Below are positions 17,188 to 26,320 of a DNA stretch of 53,947 bases, one piece after another; the stretch's first letter is position 1, and every line of letters begins with the position of its first letter. The notes under the pieces are model-generated. The model was not told where the DNA came from, searched no databases, and was given only the letters and a program-made list of their open reading frames with translations. The position numbers were made by a program, and so were the translations under genes. The stretch is taken from assembly GCA_964411985.1 (NCBI GenBank), contig CAYPNF010000054.1, forward strand, positions 1 through 53,947. Direction: 5' to 3'. The stretch is from CAYPNF01 sp964411985. Lineage in GTDB: Bacteria > Verrucomicrobiota > Verrucomicrobiia > Limisphaerales > J093.

Positions 17188-19044
17188 ATGTCTGCGATCC
17201 GAGTCTGCATCGTTTTTGTACTGGGTTTGCTTATGGCGGCTGCTACCACCGCCCGTGCTGAGGCTGCGCGCACGAAGTTCTACGCTCATGATTTCGGTGC
17301 CGTAGCCGATGGGCGGACCGAGTGCGGAGAATCCATCCGCGCTGCGATTCAGGCCGCGATCAAGGCCGGGCGTCCCGCCGAAGTGATCCTGGGGCCGGGC
17401 ATCTACCGCGCGACGCCAGCGACACCACGAGGTGCTTGTTTCCCCATCCAGAACGTGACCAATCTGTTGGTGCGGGGCGCTGGACCCTCTACCCAGATCT
17501 TGGTCACCGATCCCGCCGCCGGGGCGTTCTTTGTGGGATCCGCACAAGCCGTAACGTTGCGAGGTTTCACAATCGATTACGATCCGCTGCCTTTTTGCCA
17601 AGGGACGATTCGGGCAGTGGATACTTCGAGCGGCTCTTTCGACCTTGAGGTCGAGCCCGAATATCCCACCCCTGACGGTGAGAATTTTCTCAAGGCAGTC
17701 GAACCCTATGGCAAGTGGGGCATGATTATGGACCGAGCCACTCGCCGAATCCGGTCGGGCACTCCAGACCACTACATGACTCCGCGCTGGGAGCATCGCG
17801 AGGGACGTACCTGGCGGTTTTTCACGTTGGACGAACATCATCGCGGGAACCTGCGACACATGCGAGTCGGCGATGCCTACGTCCACCTGGCCCGCGGACA
17901 CGGGACCGCCGTGTTTGCGCAAGGTTGCGACGGAATCCGCATTGAGAAAGTAGTGGTCCATTCGTCGCCTGGTCTGGCGGTCGGGTTGGTGGGGAACCGT
18001 GGGGAGATCGTGGTGAGGGGATTGGAGGTCAGATTCCCCTCGCGTGCCAGCAGCCGGTTGCTCACCGCCAACGCCGATGGTGTGCATTGCCAGCAGAACC
18101 GCTCTGGGCCTCTGATCGAGGAATGCTATTTCGAGGGCATGGCTGATGACGCCGTCAATCTCTACACCCCGCCGAACGTCTTGCGTGAAACGCGTTCGTC
18201 TACCCAATGGCTCGTTTCGCCGGGAGCCATGATTCTTCCGGGGGACCGGTTACAGGTGTTGGATCCGAAGACCGGGCGCATCCGTGGAGAGGTGAGGACG
18301 GTGGCTGTAACTCCGGAGAACCGATCCTTTCTGCTGACACTGGAGAAAGCCTTGGAGGGTGCCGTGCCCGGAGCGGACCACCGCACCGCCGACACGCTGT
18401 ACAACCTTGATGCCTGTGGTGCGGGCTTCCAGATCCGACACAACCACATGAATGGGAATCGGCGCTACGGCTGCCTGTTGCGGGCAGGAAGTGGGGTGGT
18501 CGAAGACAACACGTTTGAGGACACCACCGGTGCGGGCGTGGTGCTGACCAATGAGCCGGATTGGCCGGAGGGACCAGTGCCATGGGACATCGTGATTCGT
18601 CGCAACCGTTTCCTTCGCGGAGGAACCTGTCTAGGCTATGCGGATTCCCCCAACGGTGCCGCGTTGGCCGTGCAAGCGACTCGGCTGGGCCATCAGCCGG
18701 CCGAGTCTGAGGTAATTCGGAAGGTGCTGATCGAAGACAACAGATTCGAAGATCGCGCTGGAACGGCGGTATGGGTCAGTGGTGGACAAGACATCACCCT
18801 GCGAAACAACCGTATCCAGGCGGAGACAGGGACGGCATTACGGCGAAAAGGACCGACGATACGAATCGAGAACAGTTCGGCGGTGACCCTTCAACATAAC
18901 AAAGTGCGCGATCCTCGGCCGGATACGACGGCAGCGGTCGAGATCGGGTCCGGAGTGGCATCCGGTGAGCCAGGGGTGCGCGTCTCCGGTCTCGATGTCC
19001 GTCTGAATCCGGAGGCGCGACCGGTGGTGGATCGGCGGAAATGA
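17188..19044 (+). CDS. Secreted right-handed beta-helix protein, GH110-like (putative alpha-1,3-galactosidase)
   Basis: The 618-residue protein has a signal peptide (about residues 1-24) and a pectate-lyase-type parallel beta-helix. The start FYAHDFGAVADGRTECG is the usual N-cap of this fold. Two places recall glycoside hydrolase family 110: FTIDYDPLPFCQGTI (127-141) and ADGVHC with EGMADDAVN (296-323), where Asp297, Asp320 and Asp321 are candidate catalytic acids. GH110 enzymes remove alpha-1,3-linked galactose. The beta-helix assignment is firm, but the GH110 label comes from motif memory and needs a profile search. The sulfatase at 20254 and the GH27 gene at 33934 would fit the same kind of substrate. 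Confidence 0.78.
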   Translation: MSAIRVCIVFVLGLLMAAATTARAEAARTKFYAHDFGAVADGRTECGESIRAAIQAAIKAGRPAEVILGPGIYRATPATPRGACFPIQNVTNLLVRGAGPSTQILVTDPAAGAFFVGSAQAVTLRGFTIDYDPLPFCQGTIRAVDTSSGSFDLEVEPEYPTPDGENFLKAVEPYGKWGMIMDRATRRIRSGTPDHYMTPRWEHREGRTWRFFTLDEHHRGNLRHMRVGDAYVHLARGHGTAVFAQGCDGIRIEKVVVHSSPGLAVGLVGNRGEIVVRGLEVRFPSRASSRLLTANADGVHCQQNRSGPLIEECYFEGMADDAVNLYTPPNVLRETRSSTQWLVSPGAMILPGDRLQVLDPKTGRIRGEVRTVAVTPENRSFLLTLEKALEGAVPGADHRTADTLYNLDACGAGFQIRHNHMNGNRRYGCLLRAGSGVVEDNTFEDTTGAGVVLTNEPDWPEGPVPWDIVIRRNRFLRGGTCLGYADSPNGAALAVQATRLGHQPAESEVIRKVLIEDNRFEDRAGTAVWVSGGQDITLRNNRIQAETGTALRRKGPTIRIENSSAVTLQHNKVRDPRPDTTAAVEIGSGVASGEPGVRVSGLDVRLNPEARPVVDRRK

Positions 19045-19073
19045 GGGTGTTCAGCGTTTTGGCAGGAGTCGCT

Positions 19074-19102
19074 CTATACTTTCGGCGGTTCCAAAGGTAT
19101 AG
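19074..19102. promoter_or_regulatory. Imperfect dyad upstream of the creatininase-family gene (candidate operator)
   Basis: CTATAC (19074-19079) and GTATAG (19097-19102) are inverted arms, and the bases just inside (TTT and AAA) continue the symmetry with one interruption. The dyad sits in the 105-bp gap before the gene at 19150. A further CTCTATAAG occurs just downstream, resembling CTCTATACT. It could be a repressor site or a weak hairpin; nothing in the window shows which. Confidence 0.3.
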
Positions 19103-19149
19103 TACGTCGACACTCTCTATAAGCCACTCTGGAACAATAGGATAGAGCC

Positions 19150-20220
19150 GTGAATCGCGAGAATCCAATGAAGAGTTACAATGCAAGTCCACCTTCAGCG
19201 GCCGAAGTGTCATCTTCTCCCCCTTCGGCGCAAACTCCCATTAGCAAACGGCACTTTCTCCAAACCCTAGCGGGCAGTGCGATCCTTGCTTGTCCTGCGG
19301 TCACCGCGAGCGATGCGGAGAAGGCCCCGGAGAATTCTTCATCGAAATCGCCGGAGGCCCCGCGGGAAGTGCGATTGGAGCGGTTACGGCCTAGGGAAAT
19401 TGAGTCCGCAATGCAGGCTTGCCCAACGCTGTTTCAACCCCTCGGGACCATCGAATGGCACGGACTTCATAACATTGCCGGGCTTGATGCCGTCAAGGCG
19501 CATCACTTGTGCGTGAGGGCGGCGCAACGGACTGGCGGACTCGTTGCCCCTGCATTGTTCGGCGGGGTAGGAGGCCTGGATCAGCCTCATACCTTTGTGA
19601 TGGAGCCAGAGGACGAGGTCCAATCCCTCCTCGTTCGCGGCTGGGTGGAAAAACTCTGCCGTGAAGCGGTCCGACAAGGTTTTCGGGCGGTGATAGTCTT
19701 CACGGGCCACTACGGTGCCGCTCAGCAAATCGTCATCCGCGACCTTGCCGTACGGCTAAGCCGCTCACTCGGCATACCTGTACTGGGAACACCCGAGTAT
19801 TTTCTGGCGCTGGACGTTGGCTACCACGGCGACCATGCAGCGTGGGGCGAGACCTCACTCATGCTTTACCTCGATCCCGAGAGTGTCGATCTGGCGCGTC
19901 TCGGGGAACCGCCCCATCGAGGGGTGTTTGGGCGTGACCCAAGGGAGGCAACCCTGGCCGATGGTAAGAAGATCGCGGAGACCATCATCGAGCGCTTGGG
20001 CCGATTAGCGGTGCAAATGCCGAAATGGGACCGCGCGACGCTGGAAAGATTCATTCAAGCCGAAGCGGCCCTGGTAAACCGGCAACTCGAGTTATCGAAA
20101 ACCGACGGAAAGGTCTGGTCTGGCTGGCGTAATATCGGCAAAGGAGCGTTCTCAGGCTACGGGGAGCTGCTCTCCGAAGGCAAATTCGAGGACATTGTGA
20201 AACTGACAAAGCTACTCTAG
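19150..20220 (+). CDS. Creatininase-family amidohydrolase, exported
   Basis: The protein has 356 residues from a GTG at 19150; an ATG at 19168 is an alternative start. A Ser/Pro-rich leader is followed by SKRHFLQTLAGSAILACPA, which looks like a Tat or Sec export signal with a Lys-Arg pair. The creatininase fold shows its metal ligands: Glu102 and His104 in GTIEWHG, Asp113, His187 in TGHYG and Glu234 in WGETS. Family members hydrolyse cyclic or linear amides such as creatinine or deaminated cofactor intermediates, and many in this phylum are annotated only as family members. The gene lies 33 bp before the sulfatase ATG. The substrate cannot be read from the sequence. Confidence 0.88.
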   Translation: MNRENPMKSYNASPPSAAEVSSSPPSAQTPISKRHFLQTLAGSAILACPAVTASDAEKAPENSSSKSPEAPREVRLERLRPREIESAMQACPTLFQPLGTIEWHGLHNIAGLDAVKAHHLCVRAAQRTGGLVAPALFGGVGGLDQPHTFVMEPEDEVQSLLVRGWVEKLCREAVRQGFRAVIVFTGHYGAAQQIVIRDLAVRLSRSLGIPVLGTPEYFLALDVGYHGDHAAWGETSLMLYLDPESVDLARLGEPPHRGVFGRDPREATLADGKKIAETIIERLGRLAVQMPKWDRATLERFIQAEAALVNRQLELSKTDGKVWSGWRNIGKGAFSGYGELLSEGKFEDIVKLTKLL

Positions 20221-20253
20221 TCCGGGTGCGGGAGTGCTTGAGCCTTGCTCCTT

Positions 20254-21768
20254 ATGAAGAGGAAAGTTTTGGTTTTTGTGGTCGGTCTACTGGGCTTCAT
20301 CGCTTGTCTCACGGCTGCGCCGGTCAAGCGCGCGACTCCCAACCTCATCTTCATTCTCGCTGATGATCTGGGGTACGGAGATCTGAGCTGCTACGGGCAG
20401 CGTCGTTTCAAGACCCCCAACATTGACCGACTTGCTTCGGAGGGAATGCGCTTTACGTCGCATTACTCAGGACACAATGTCTGCGCCCCCTCCCGTTGCG
20501 TGCTGATGACCGGAAAGCATCCCGGGCGCGCCTACATCCGGGAAAACCGGGGTGGCCTTGGCGCCGGGGAGGAAGGACAGGAGCCTGTGCCAGTCGGAGA
20601 GTTGCGCCTCCCCCTGCTTTTGAAACAATCCGGGTATACGTTGGGGGCCTTTGGAAAATGGGGTCTCGGCCCCGTCGGGAGCACAGGCGATCCGTTGCAC
20701 CAGGGGTTTGACCGTTTCTTTGGCTTCAACTGCCAGGCTGTCGCCCACAATTACTATCCGACCCATCTCTGGTCGAACGACGAGCGGTTGATATTGCGAA
20801 ACCCGAAATTCGCCGCCCATCAGAAACTCGGGAACGGAATCGATCCGCTCGATCCCGCCTCGTATACCCAGTTCAGAGCCCAGGATTATGCGCCCGACCT
20901 GATCGCGAAGGAGGCCCTGAAATTCGTGCGAGAGAATCGGGCCCGGCCGTTCTTCCTGTACTTTCCCACGACTGTTCCCCACCTCGCCTTGCAGGTGCCC
21001 GAGGATTCCCTGCGCGAGTTCGAAGGTGTCTTTCCCGAAACTCCTTATCAGGGCGATCGAGCCTATTTGCCACACCGCACTCCCCGGGCCGCCTACGCCG
21101 CGATGATCACGCGCATGGATCGTGAAGTGGGTCGATTGCTTCGCCTCCTGGAGGAACTAGGCCTGGACCGGGACACCATCGTGGTTTTCACCAGTGACAA
21201 TGGCCCGCTCTACGACCGGCTTGGGGGTACGGACACGGAATTCTTCAACAGCGCTGCCGGCCTCCGTGGGCGTAAGGGCTCCTATTACGAAGGCGGTTTT
21301 CGGGTACCCTGTCTGGTCCGTTGGCCGGGAAAGATCAAGCCAGGCTCCACCAGTGCCCGCGTGACTGGATTTGAGGACTGGTTCCCGACTTTTGCTGAAC
21401 TCCTGAACTGCAAGACGGACAAGGACTCAGGCATCGATGGGATCAGTTTTGCCCCAACCTTGCTGGGCCGAAAGCAGAAAGAGCGTCCCTTCCTCTATCG
21501 GGAGTCTCCCGGCTATGGAGGACAGCAGTGCGTTCGAGTGGGCGACTGGAAACTCGTACGTCAGCATCTCAACCATGATCCAAAGCAACCCGGCACGCCC
21601 GCTCCTACCCTCGAGCTCTACGATTTGTCGAAGGACCCACAGGAGGCAGTGAACCTTGCCGCGCAACGTCCGCAGGTGGTCGAGAAGTTGTTAGCGATTG
21701 CCCGGGCGCAGCACCGGCCCTCAAGCCTCTGGCCTATCCGGGAACTCGACCTCATCAGCTCGAAATGA
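20254..21768 (+). CDS. Secreted sulfatase (arylsulfatase family S1)
   Basis: The protein has 504 residues from the ATG at 20254; a TTG at 20245 in the same frame is less likely. The signal peptide spans about residues 1-21. The metal site shows in ILADDLGYGD (Asp37 and Asp38) and in the later TSDNG. The formylglycine motif is CAPSR, with Cys77 as the residue that a maturase would oxidise, followed by the helper GKHPGRAYIRE. It should cut sulfate esters from polysaccharides, mucins or small aryl esters outside the cytoplasm. No maturase gene lies in the window. Neighbours are the creatininase-family gene upstream and a DUF4832 gene 25 bp downstream. The S1 subfamily, and so the sugar position, needs a SulfAtlas search. 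Confidence 0.95.
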   Translation: MKRKVLVFVVGLLGFIACLTAAPVKRATPNLIFILADDLGYGDLSCYGQRRFKTPNIDRLASEGMRFTSHYSGHNVCAPSRCVLMTGKHPGRAYIRENRGGLGAGEEGQEPVPVGELRLPLLLKQSGYTLGAFGKWGLGPVGSTGDPLHQGFDRFFGFNCQAVAHNYYPTHLWSNDERLILRNPKFAAHQKLGNGIDPLDPASYTQFRAQDYAPDLIAKEALKFVRENRARPFFLYFPTTVPHLALQVPEDSLREFEGVFPETPYQGDRAYLPHRTPRAAYAAMITRMDREVGRLLRLLEELGLDRDTIVVFTSDNGPLYDRLGGTDTEFFNSAAGLRGRKGSYYEGGFRVPCLVRWPGKIKPGSTSARVTGFEDWFPTFAELLNCKTDKDSGIDGISFAPTLLGRKQKERPFLYRESPGYGGQQCVRVGDWKLVRQHLNHDPKQPGTPAPTLELYDLSKDPQEAVNLAAQRPQVVEKLLAIARAQHRPSSLWPIRELDLISSK

Positions 21769-21793
21769 GTGTAGACTCGATCACAGGAACACC

Positions 21794-23236
21794 ATGATCC
21801 TACTCCGACCCTCTGCCCAACCGCGAAACGTGCGAATGGTCTTCAGATTCTGCGTGATTCGACTCCTTGGTTGTTGGCTCCTCGCTCAGACCCTGGACAT
21901 GTACGCGGCCACTACCAACTGGCTGGGTTATGCCCCAGCCCCGCCGGACAACCCTCTGAAGGGCTTTGTGACCTATCCGCGTCCCAAGTCCGACTTTCCT
22001 CACAGCCTGGTTTGGAACTACCTCTCTCTGCGTTCGCTGATGAGCGGTCCCACCAACTTCACCTGGGAACCGCTCGAGGCCGAACTGAACAGCGCCGCTT
22101 CCCAGGGTCGCCAGTTCATCCCGCGGTTTCATATGGACTTTCCCGGCAAGCCCATCGCGATCCCTCAGTTTCTCATAGACGCAGGGGTGCTGGTGCGCAC
22201 CTGGACTAATACCAACACGCAGCCGTGGCCGGCGCAGGTGGCTTACACGGTTGATTACGAAGATCCGCGCGTCCGGGCCGCACTTTCCAGTTTTATCCGC
22301 GCCCTGGGGAGCAAGTATGACGGGGACCCGCGACTGGCCTATGTGCCCATGGGCCTCCTAGGCACTTGGGGGGAGTGGCACAACTCCCCGCGTGACGAGT
22401 GGTTTGCGTCCAAGGAGACCCAACGCATCGTGATGGATGCCTACGAAGCGGCGTTCAAGACCATCCCCGTGCTCGCCAGGTACCCTGCCGGAGACAACGA
22501 TCCCGTCTATGTCGGCAATAGCACCCGGCGCCTTGGATACCACGACGACAGTTTCGCCTGGGCCACGATGGAGACCGGGCGCCGGCAGGATGCTTGGTTC
22601 TTCCGCACTCGCCTCATCGGTGCCGGCGCGACCGACAAATGGAGGGAATTTCCGATCGGAGGCGAGGTTCGGCCTGAGGTGTGGAAGTGCCTTTGGGATC
22701 TGCCCTCCTGTACTCCCGCGGGGCAGGAGTTCCTCCGGTGCGCCACGAATACTCATGTCAGTTGGTTGGCCAACCAAGGTGTGTTTGGGAAGAAGCTGGA
22801 GGGAGACCATTTGGAGCGAGCACTCGCAGGTGCGCGAATCCTGGGATACGAGCTTCACATCTCCAAAGTGGTCTTTGGCGGTGCGATCCAAGGCGCTCCG
22901 CTCTCCGTGGCCCTAACGGTCACCAACTGTGGGCTCGCACCGTTCTATTATGCCTGGCCTGTGGAGTTGGGTGCGGTGGACGCTCAGGGGAAACTGGCAC
23001 AGACCTGGTCTGCCCCCTTTCGACTGACGGGTATCCTTCCTGGTGCGCCATCGACGCTATGGCAGTGCGAACTTCCTGCGTTAACTCTGGCGGAGGGCAG
23101 CTACCATCTCGTCCTCCGGGTTGTTCACCCACTCGCAAACGGGATACCACTTCGCTTCGCGAACACCACCCAGGATCAGCATCTGGCGGGATGGCTCTCT
23201 TTGGGCAGCCTGGAGGTAGGACCTCACCAGAGGTGA
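21794..23236 (+). CDS. Secreted DUF4832-type TIM-barrel protein
   Basis: The protein has 480 residues from the ATG at 21794, which has AGGA at a 5-nt spacing. A second ATG at 21836 would place the hydrophobic signal (VFRFCVIRLLGCWLLA) right at the N-terminus. The start NPLKGFVTYPRP and the motif LLGTWGEWHNSP are typical of DUF4832 proteins, which have a glycosidase-like TIM barrel; the Glu in GxWGEWH is the best candidate catalytic residue. A beta-sandwich with VALTVTNCGLAPF follows at the C-terminus. Activity has not been shown for the family as far as I know. The gene follows the sulfatase on the same strand. A paralogue lies at 30855-32234. Confidence 0.85.
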   Translation: MILLRPSAQPRNVRMVFRFCVIRLLGCWLLAQTLDMYAATTNWLGYAPAPPDNPLKGFVTYPRPKSDFPHSLVWNYLSLRSLMSGPTNFTWEPLEAELNSAASQGRQFIPRFHMDFPGKPIAIPQFLIDAGVLVRTWTNTNTQPWPAQVAYTVDYEDPRVRAALSSFIRALGSKYDGDPRLAYVPMGLLGTWGEWHNSPRDEWFASKETQRIVMDAYEAAFKTIPVLARYPAGDNDPVYVGNSTRRLGYHDDSFAWATMETGRRQDAWFFRTRLIGAGATDKWREFPIGGEVRPEVWKCLWDLPSCTPAGQEFLRCATNTHVSWLANQGVFGKKLEGDHLERALAGARILGYELHISKVVFGGAIQGAPLSVALTVTNCGLAPFYYAWPVELGAVDAQGKLAQTWSAPFRLTGILPGAPSTLWQCELPALTLAEGSYHLVLRVVHPLANGIPLRFANTTQDQHLAGWLSLGSLEVGPHQR

Positions 23237-23300
23237 ACTGGCAAGTCTCCCCTCATCCTGGGGACCCGTCATTCTCGAACGATTCGGACAGCGGGCCAGC

Positions 23301-23334
23301 CCATCACCCGTGGTCGAAGGACCACGGGTGATGG
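23301..23334. terminator. Perfect 15-bp hairpin between convergent genes
   Basis: A stem of 15 perfect base pairs (arms 23301-23315 and 23320-23334) closes a GAAG tetraloop. It lies between the convergent DUF4832 gene, which ends at 23236, and the LamG-like gene, which ends at 23346. The position suits a bidirectional terminator. No T-tract follows on either strand, so it is not a textbook intrinsic terminator; it may act as an mRNA 3' stabiliser or with Rho. Confidence 0.7.
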
Positions 23335-23345
23335 TGTGAGGGAAG

Positions 23346-26111
23346 CTACTTCTTTAGCCGGTAGAACTGGTTCCCAGGCCCAATCGGAATCGTCACGGAA
23401 TTGTTAACAACTCCTGGTACTGCCGTCCAAACCGCACCGCTCAACGAAACGGTTGCCTCAAGGGTGAAACCGGTCGCGGTTGTCGGCCAACTGATCGTGA
23501 TCGAAGTCCCGGCCTTGGTGGCTGTAAGGACGGGTGGTGTCTCCGGGACCACGCCCAGGATGGCCACGGGAATCTTGTCCGCAGTCGGCTTGCCCAAAGC
23601 AACGATCTCCGCGTCGCTCAGTTTGGTGGACCGAATCTGAATGGAACTGACCCACATCGTGCGCCTCTCGTCCCCGTTATCGCAGAACAGAATCGCCAGG
23701 GGTTGCAGCGCGCGCCGAGCGTTGTCCAACCCTTGGTTCGCGGTCCAATCGTCCTGTTTCACGCCGTCGACGAACTTGGTAACGACCGGCTTGGTGGCCG
23801 CCTCGTCATAGGCCGCTACGACCCGGTGCCATTCTCCTGGGGTAAAGATGCCGGTGCCCTTGTAGCCATCGGATCCTTGGCCGAAGTTATTGCCCTGCCA
23901 GAAAAGGTCACCGTCGGAGTTGTTGTTCAAGTTGGTATTGCTAATCCGGATCAAGGAGGTTGCGCCTGCTCCGGTGGTGTCGATGAGCACGTCCATGATC
24001 AGAGTGTACTGGTTTACCTTGGTTCCGCCGCCATTGGGCGCAATGCCATGGGCCATGATGTATCCGACATTGGGCGAGGCATCCCCTGGCACTTTCATGA
24101 TCTTGGCCGGCTTTCCATCAATATCCATCACCCCCAGATCGGTGGTGGTGCCAAACTCAGTGCCAGCCTTGGTGAGACCATCGTTGCCATCAAAATACTG
24201 GAGCGCCTTCCCCACGCTTGCGCCCAAGTCGCCAAACTGGAAGTCCCACTGACCCGTAACGGTGCTCTGGGGGATGGTCTGAGGAATACCGTCGGCACTC
24301 GGTCCACCCAAGGCCACAATTTCCGCGTCACTGAGCTTACCCGCACGAATCTGCACCGAATTGACCCACATCTTCCGTCTTTCGTCTCCGTTGTCGCAGA
24401 AGAGCACGGCCGTGGGTTGCATGGCGCGTCGGGCGTTGTCCAGGCCCTGATTTGCTGTCCAGTCATCCTGCTTGATGCCATCCACGAACTTGGCAACCAC
24501 CGGGGGCGTTGCGGCCTCATCGTAGGCCGCCACGACTCGATGCCAGGCCCCTGGGGTGAAGGTTCCACGACCGTTGTAACCTCCGGAACCCTGCCCAAAG
24601 TTGTTGCCCTGCCAGAAAAGGTCACCGTCGGCCCCGTTGTTCAGGTTCGTGTTACTCAGGCGGATCAACGAAGCAGCTCCGGCCCCGGTTTCATCCACGT
24701 AGACATCCATGATCAGGGTGTACTGGTTGACCTTGGTACCGCCGCCGTTGGGGGAGATCCCATGTGCCATGATGTAGCCCACGTTCGGAGAGGCATCCCC
24801 AGGAACCTCCATTACCTTTGCGACCTTCCCTTGGATATCCGATATTCCGAGTTCGGTGGTGGTGCCAAACTGGGTCATTTGTTTGGTGATTCCCGTTTCC
24901 CCGCCGAAATAGGCAAGGGCGTTCCCTACGGTTGCGGAAAGGTCCCCCTTTTCGAAATCCCACTGACCGGCAACCGTGGTGGTGGCCCCTCCGCTGACCA
25001 GAATGGCGAAGTTCCAGGAATTGGTATGGGAGACTCCCGCGGAGTCCTTGTATTCAAGGCGCACTTGGTTATCCACGGTGGTTCGGCTCGCATTGGGATC
25101 GTACCCGACATGGATCCTGGAGCCGCTCTTGGTCAACCGCTGAGGGGTCACCTTCGTGCCGTTGAGGTACAGTTTTACGTTGCTGGTCGTGACTGTGGCT
25201 GTGCCATCCAGCAGTTCTGCGGTGATCGGTGCAGCCGAGTTGATCCCTGCGGAGCCGGGCAGGGGGCTCACCTCCACCACCACAGGCGCGTTGGCAGCCG
25301 CGGCGGAGGTGCCGGTGTAGGCCTTCACGGCCTTGGGGTTACTGGAATCGTTCACCAGAACCCGCTCCGAGGTGGCCGTGTCGACCGTATAGAAGTTCAA
25401 GTTGGCGCCCAGCCCGGTTTGGCAATAGACGATGCGGAAGGGGTAGAGCCCGGCAGAGGGAGCCTGAACGGTGAACTGGTTTTCGATATGCTGCTTGCTT
25501 ACGAACTGCTCTCCCGCCCTCTGGTAATCCGCAATCGTGGTTCCAAAGAAATCGCGAGGGTTCGGTGCCACGTACACCTGGTAGGTGTCGTCGTTGTTGA
25601 CGTCAGTCCGGTCCGCTCCCACGCTCATGCCGAAGGTGGTCTGGCCCGAGGGCAGTTCGAGAAACGCGATCACCTCGCCGGCAAAATTCTCTGTATGGCC
25701 TCCGGTTCCTGGGATCCCAGGGAAGGTGACTACGTCGAAAGACGCCAGGATACTGCCCGTTTCATCCTTGATGTCCATGGGGCTGGTTCCATCGTCCAGG
25801 AAACTGACCCAATCAACCGTGTAGCCGCCGTCCGGATTCGTGCCGGCAATAGCCTCATTGGGAAGGGCAGTTCCATCGGCACCCAGCAATGTACCATTGA
25901 GTTGCTTGATGGCGCGGATGGCGCTGTTTGCGACCACTTCGGTCTGGGGCGCTTGAACGGTTCGTACCAGCAGACCCCGGGTGGTCCCGGAGCCAATCGG
26001 GTTGGCTAGATCCGCGGGGAGGGGAATGGCATCTGCGCAGAGCGAAGTTGCGGACAAGAGCAGGCTAGGCGGGGATACAGACCACAGACGAGTAACGTTG
26101 TTTGGATGCAT
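23346..26111 (-). CDS. Secreted multidomain protein with two LamG-like modules
   Basis: The protein has 921 residues from the ATG at 26111; a TTG at 26129 is an alternative. A signal peptide is followed by a beta-rich region (about residues 35-290) that resembles PA14-like or carbohydrate-binding domains, with DRTDVNNDDTYQVYV. An Ig-like segment comes next (290-375). Two LamG or concanavalin-A-like modules then follow in tandem (about 378-610 and 617-847), each with GQWDF, DLFWQGNNFGQGS, WHRVVAAYDEA and KLSDAEIVALG. The end is a short beta-sandwich finishing in FYRLKK. It is probably a surface or extracellular adhesin or binding protein. It is convergent with the DUF4832 gene and divergent from the DUF2339 gene. 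No catalytic motif was seen. Confidence 0.85.
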   Translation of the reverse strand: MHPNNVTRLWSVSPPSLLLSATSLCADAIPLPADLANPIGSGTTRGLLVRTVQAPQTEVVANSAIRAIKQLNGTLLGADGTALPNEAIAGTNPDGGYTVDWVSFLDDGTSPMDIKDETGSILASFDVVTFPGIPGTGGHTENFAGEVIAFLELPSGQTTFGMSVGADRTDVNNDDTYQVYVAPNPRDFFGTTIADYQRAGEQFVSKQHIENQFTVQAPSAGLYPFRIVYCQTGLGANLNFYTVDTATSERVLVNDSSNPKAVKAYTGTSAAAANAPVVVEVSPLPGSAGINSAAPITAELLDGTATVTTSNVKLYLNGTKVTPQRLTKSGSRIHVGYDPNASRTTVDNQVRLEYKDSAGVSHTNSWNFAILVSGGATTTVAGQWDFEKGDLSATVGNALAYFGGETGITKQMTQFGTTTELGISDIQGKVAKVMEVPGDASPNVGYIMAHGISPNGGGTKVNQYTLIMDVYVDETGAGAASLIRLSNTNLNNGADGDLFWQGNNFGQGSGGYNGRGTFTPGAWHRVVAAYDEAATPPVVAKFVDGIKQDDWTANQGLDNARRAMQPTAVLFCDNGDERRKMWVNSVQIRAGKLSDAEIVALGGPSADGIPQTIPQSTVTGQWDFQFGDLGASVGKALQYFDGNDGLTKAGTEFGTTTDLGVMDIDGKPAKIMKVPGDASPNVGYIMAHGIAPNGGGTKVNQYTLIMDVLIDTTGAGATSLIRISNTNLNNNSDGDLFWQGNNFGQGSDGYKGTGIFTPGEWHRVVAAYDEAATKPVVTKFVDGVKQDDWTANQGLDNARRALQPLAILFCDNGDERRTMWVSSIQIRSTKLSDAEIVALGKPTADKIPVAILGVVPETPPVLTATKAGTSITISWPTTATGFTLEATVSLSGAVWTAVPGVVNNSVTIPIGPGNQFYRLKK
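23572..24980 (-). repeat. Tandem duplication of a 0.7-kb LamG-like module
   Basis: The module encoded by the complement of 24281-24980 is repeated by the complement of about 23572-24262. Most residues match by eye (about four in five), and identity is highest in the central and C-terminal two thirds. Long stretches of DNA are also nearly the same, for example around DLFWQGNNFGQGS. The linker differs (GIPQTIPQS between the two copies). It is a recent intragenic duplication or one kept alike by gene conversion. Confidence 0.9.
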
Positions 26112-26320
26112 GGCAGCGTTTGAAGACAAGTTGGGTATAAAGGAATTTACAGTACTTGGTATGTTCCCATTATGGGCGTTAACCTAGCACACTTCTTCTC
26201 CCTGTAAAGTGGCCCACCCACCTCCTTTTTCCGCAGACCCGGTCCTCCATAGATTCCATCAATGGGGTCGCTGTCTTTTTCAATTAGCCGAGGGTCCGCT
26301 CAAGGAGTAGATTACATTCT

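Noticed and set aside
23703..26009. A 768-codon open frame on the plus strand opposite the LamG-like gene
   Set aside because: It is antisense to a gene with clear domains and signal peptide, and its translation has no recognisable domain. It follows from GC-rich codon use on the other strand.
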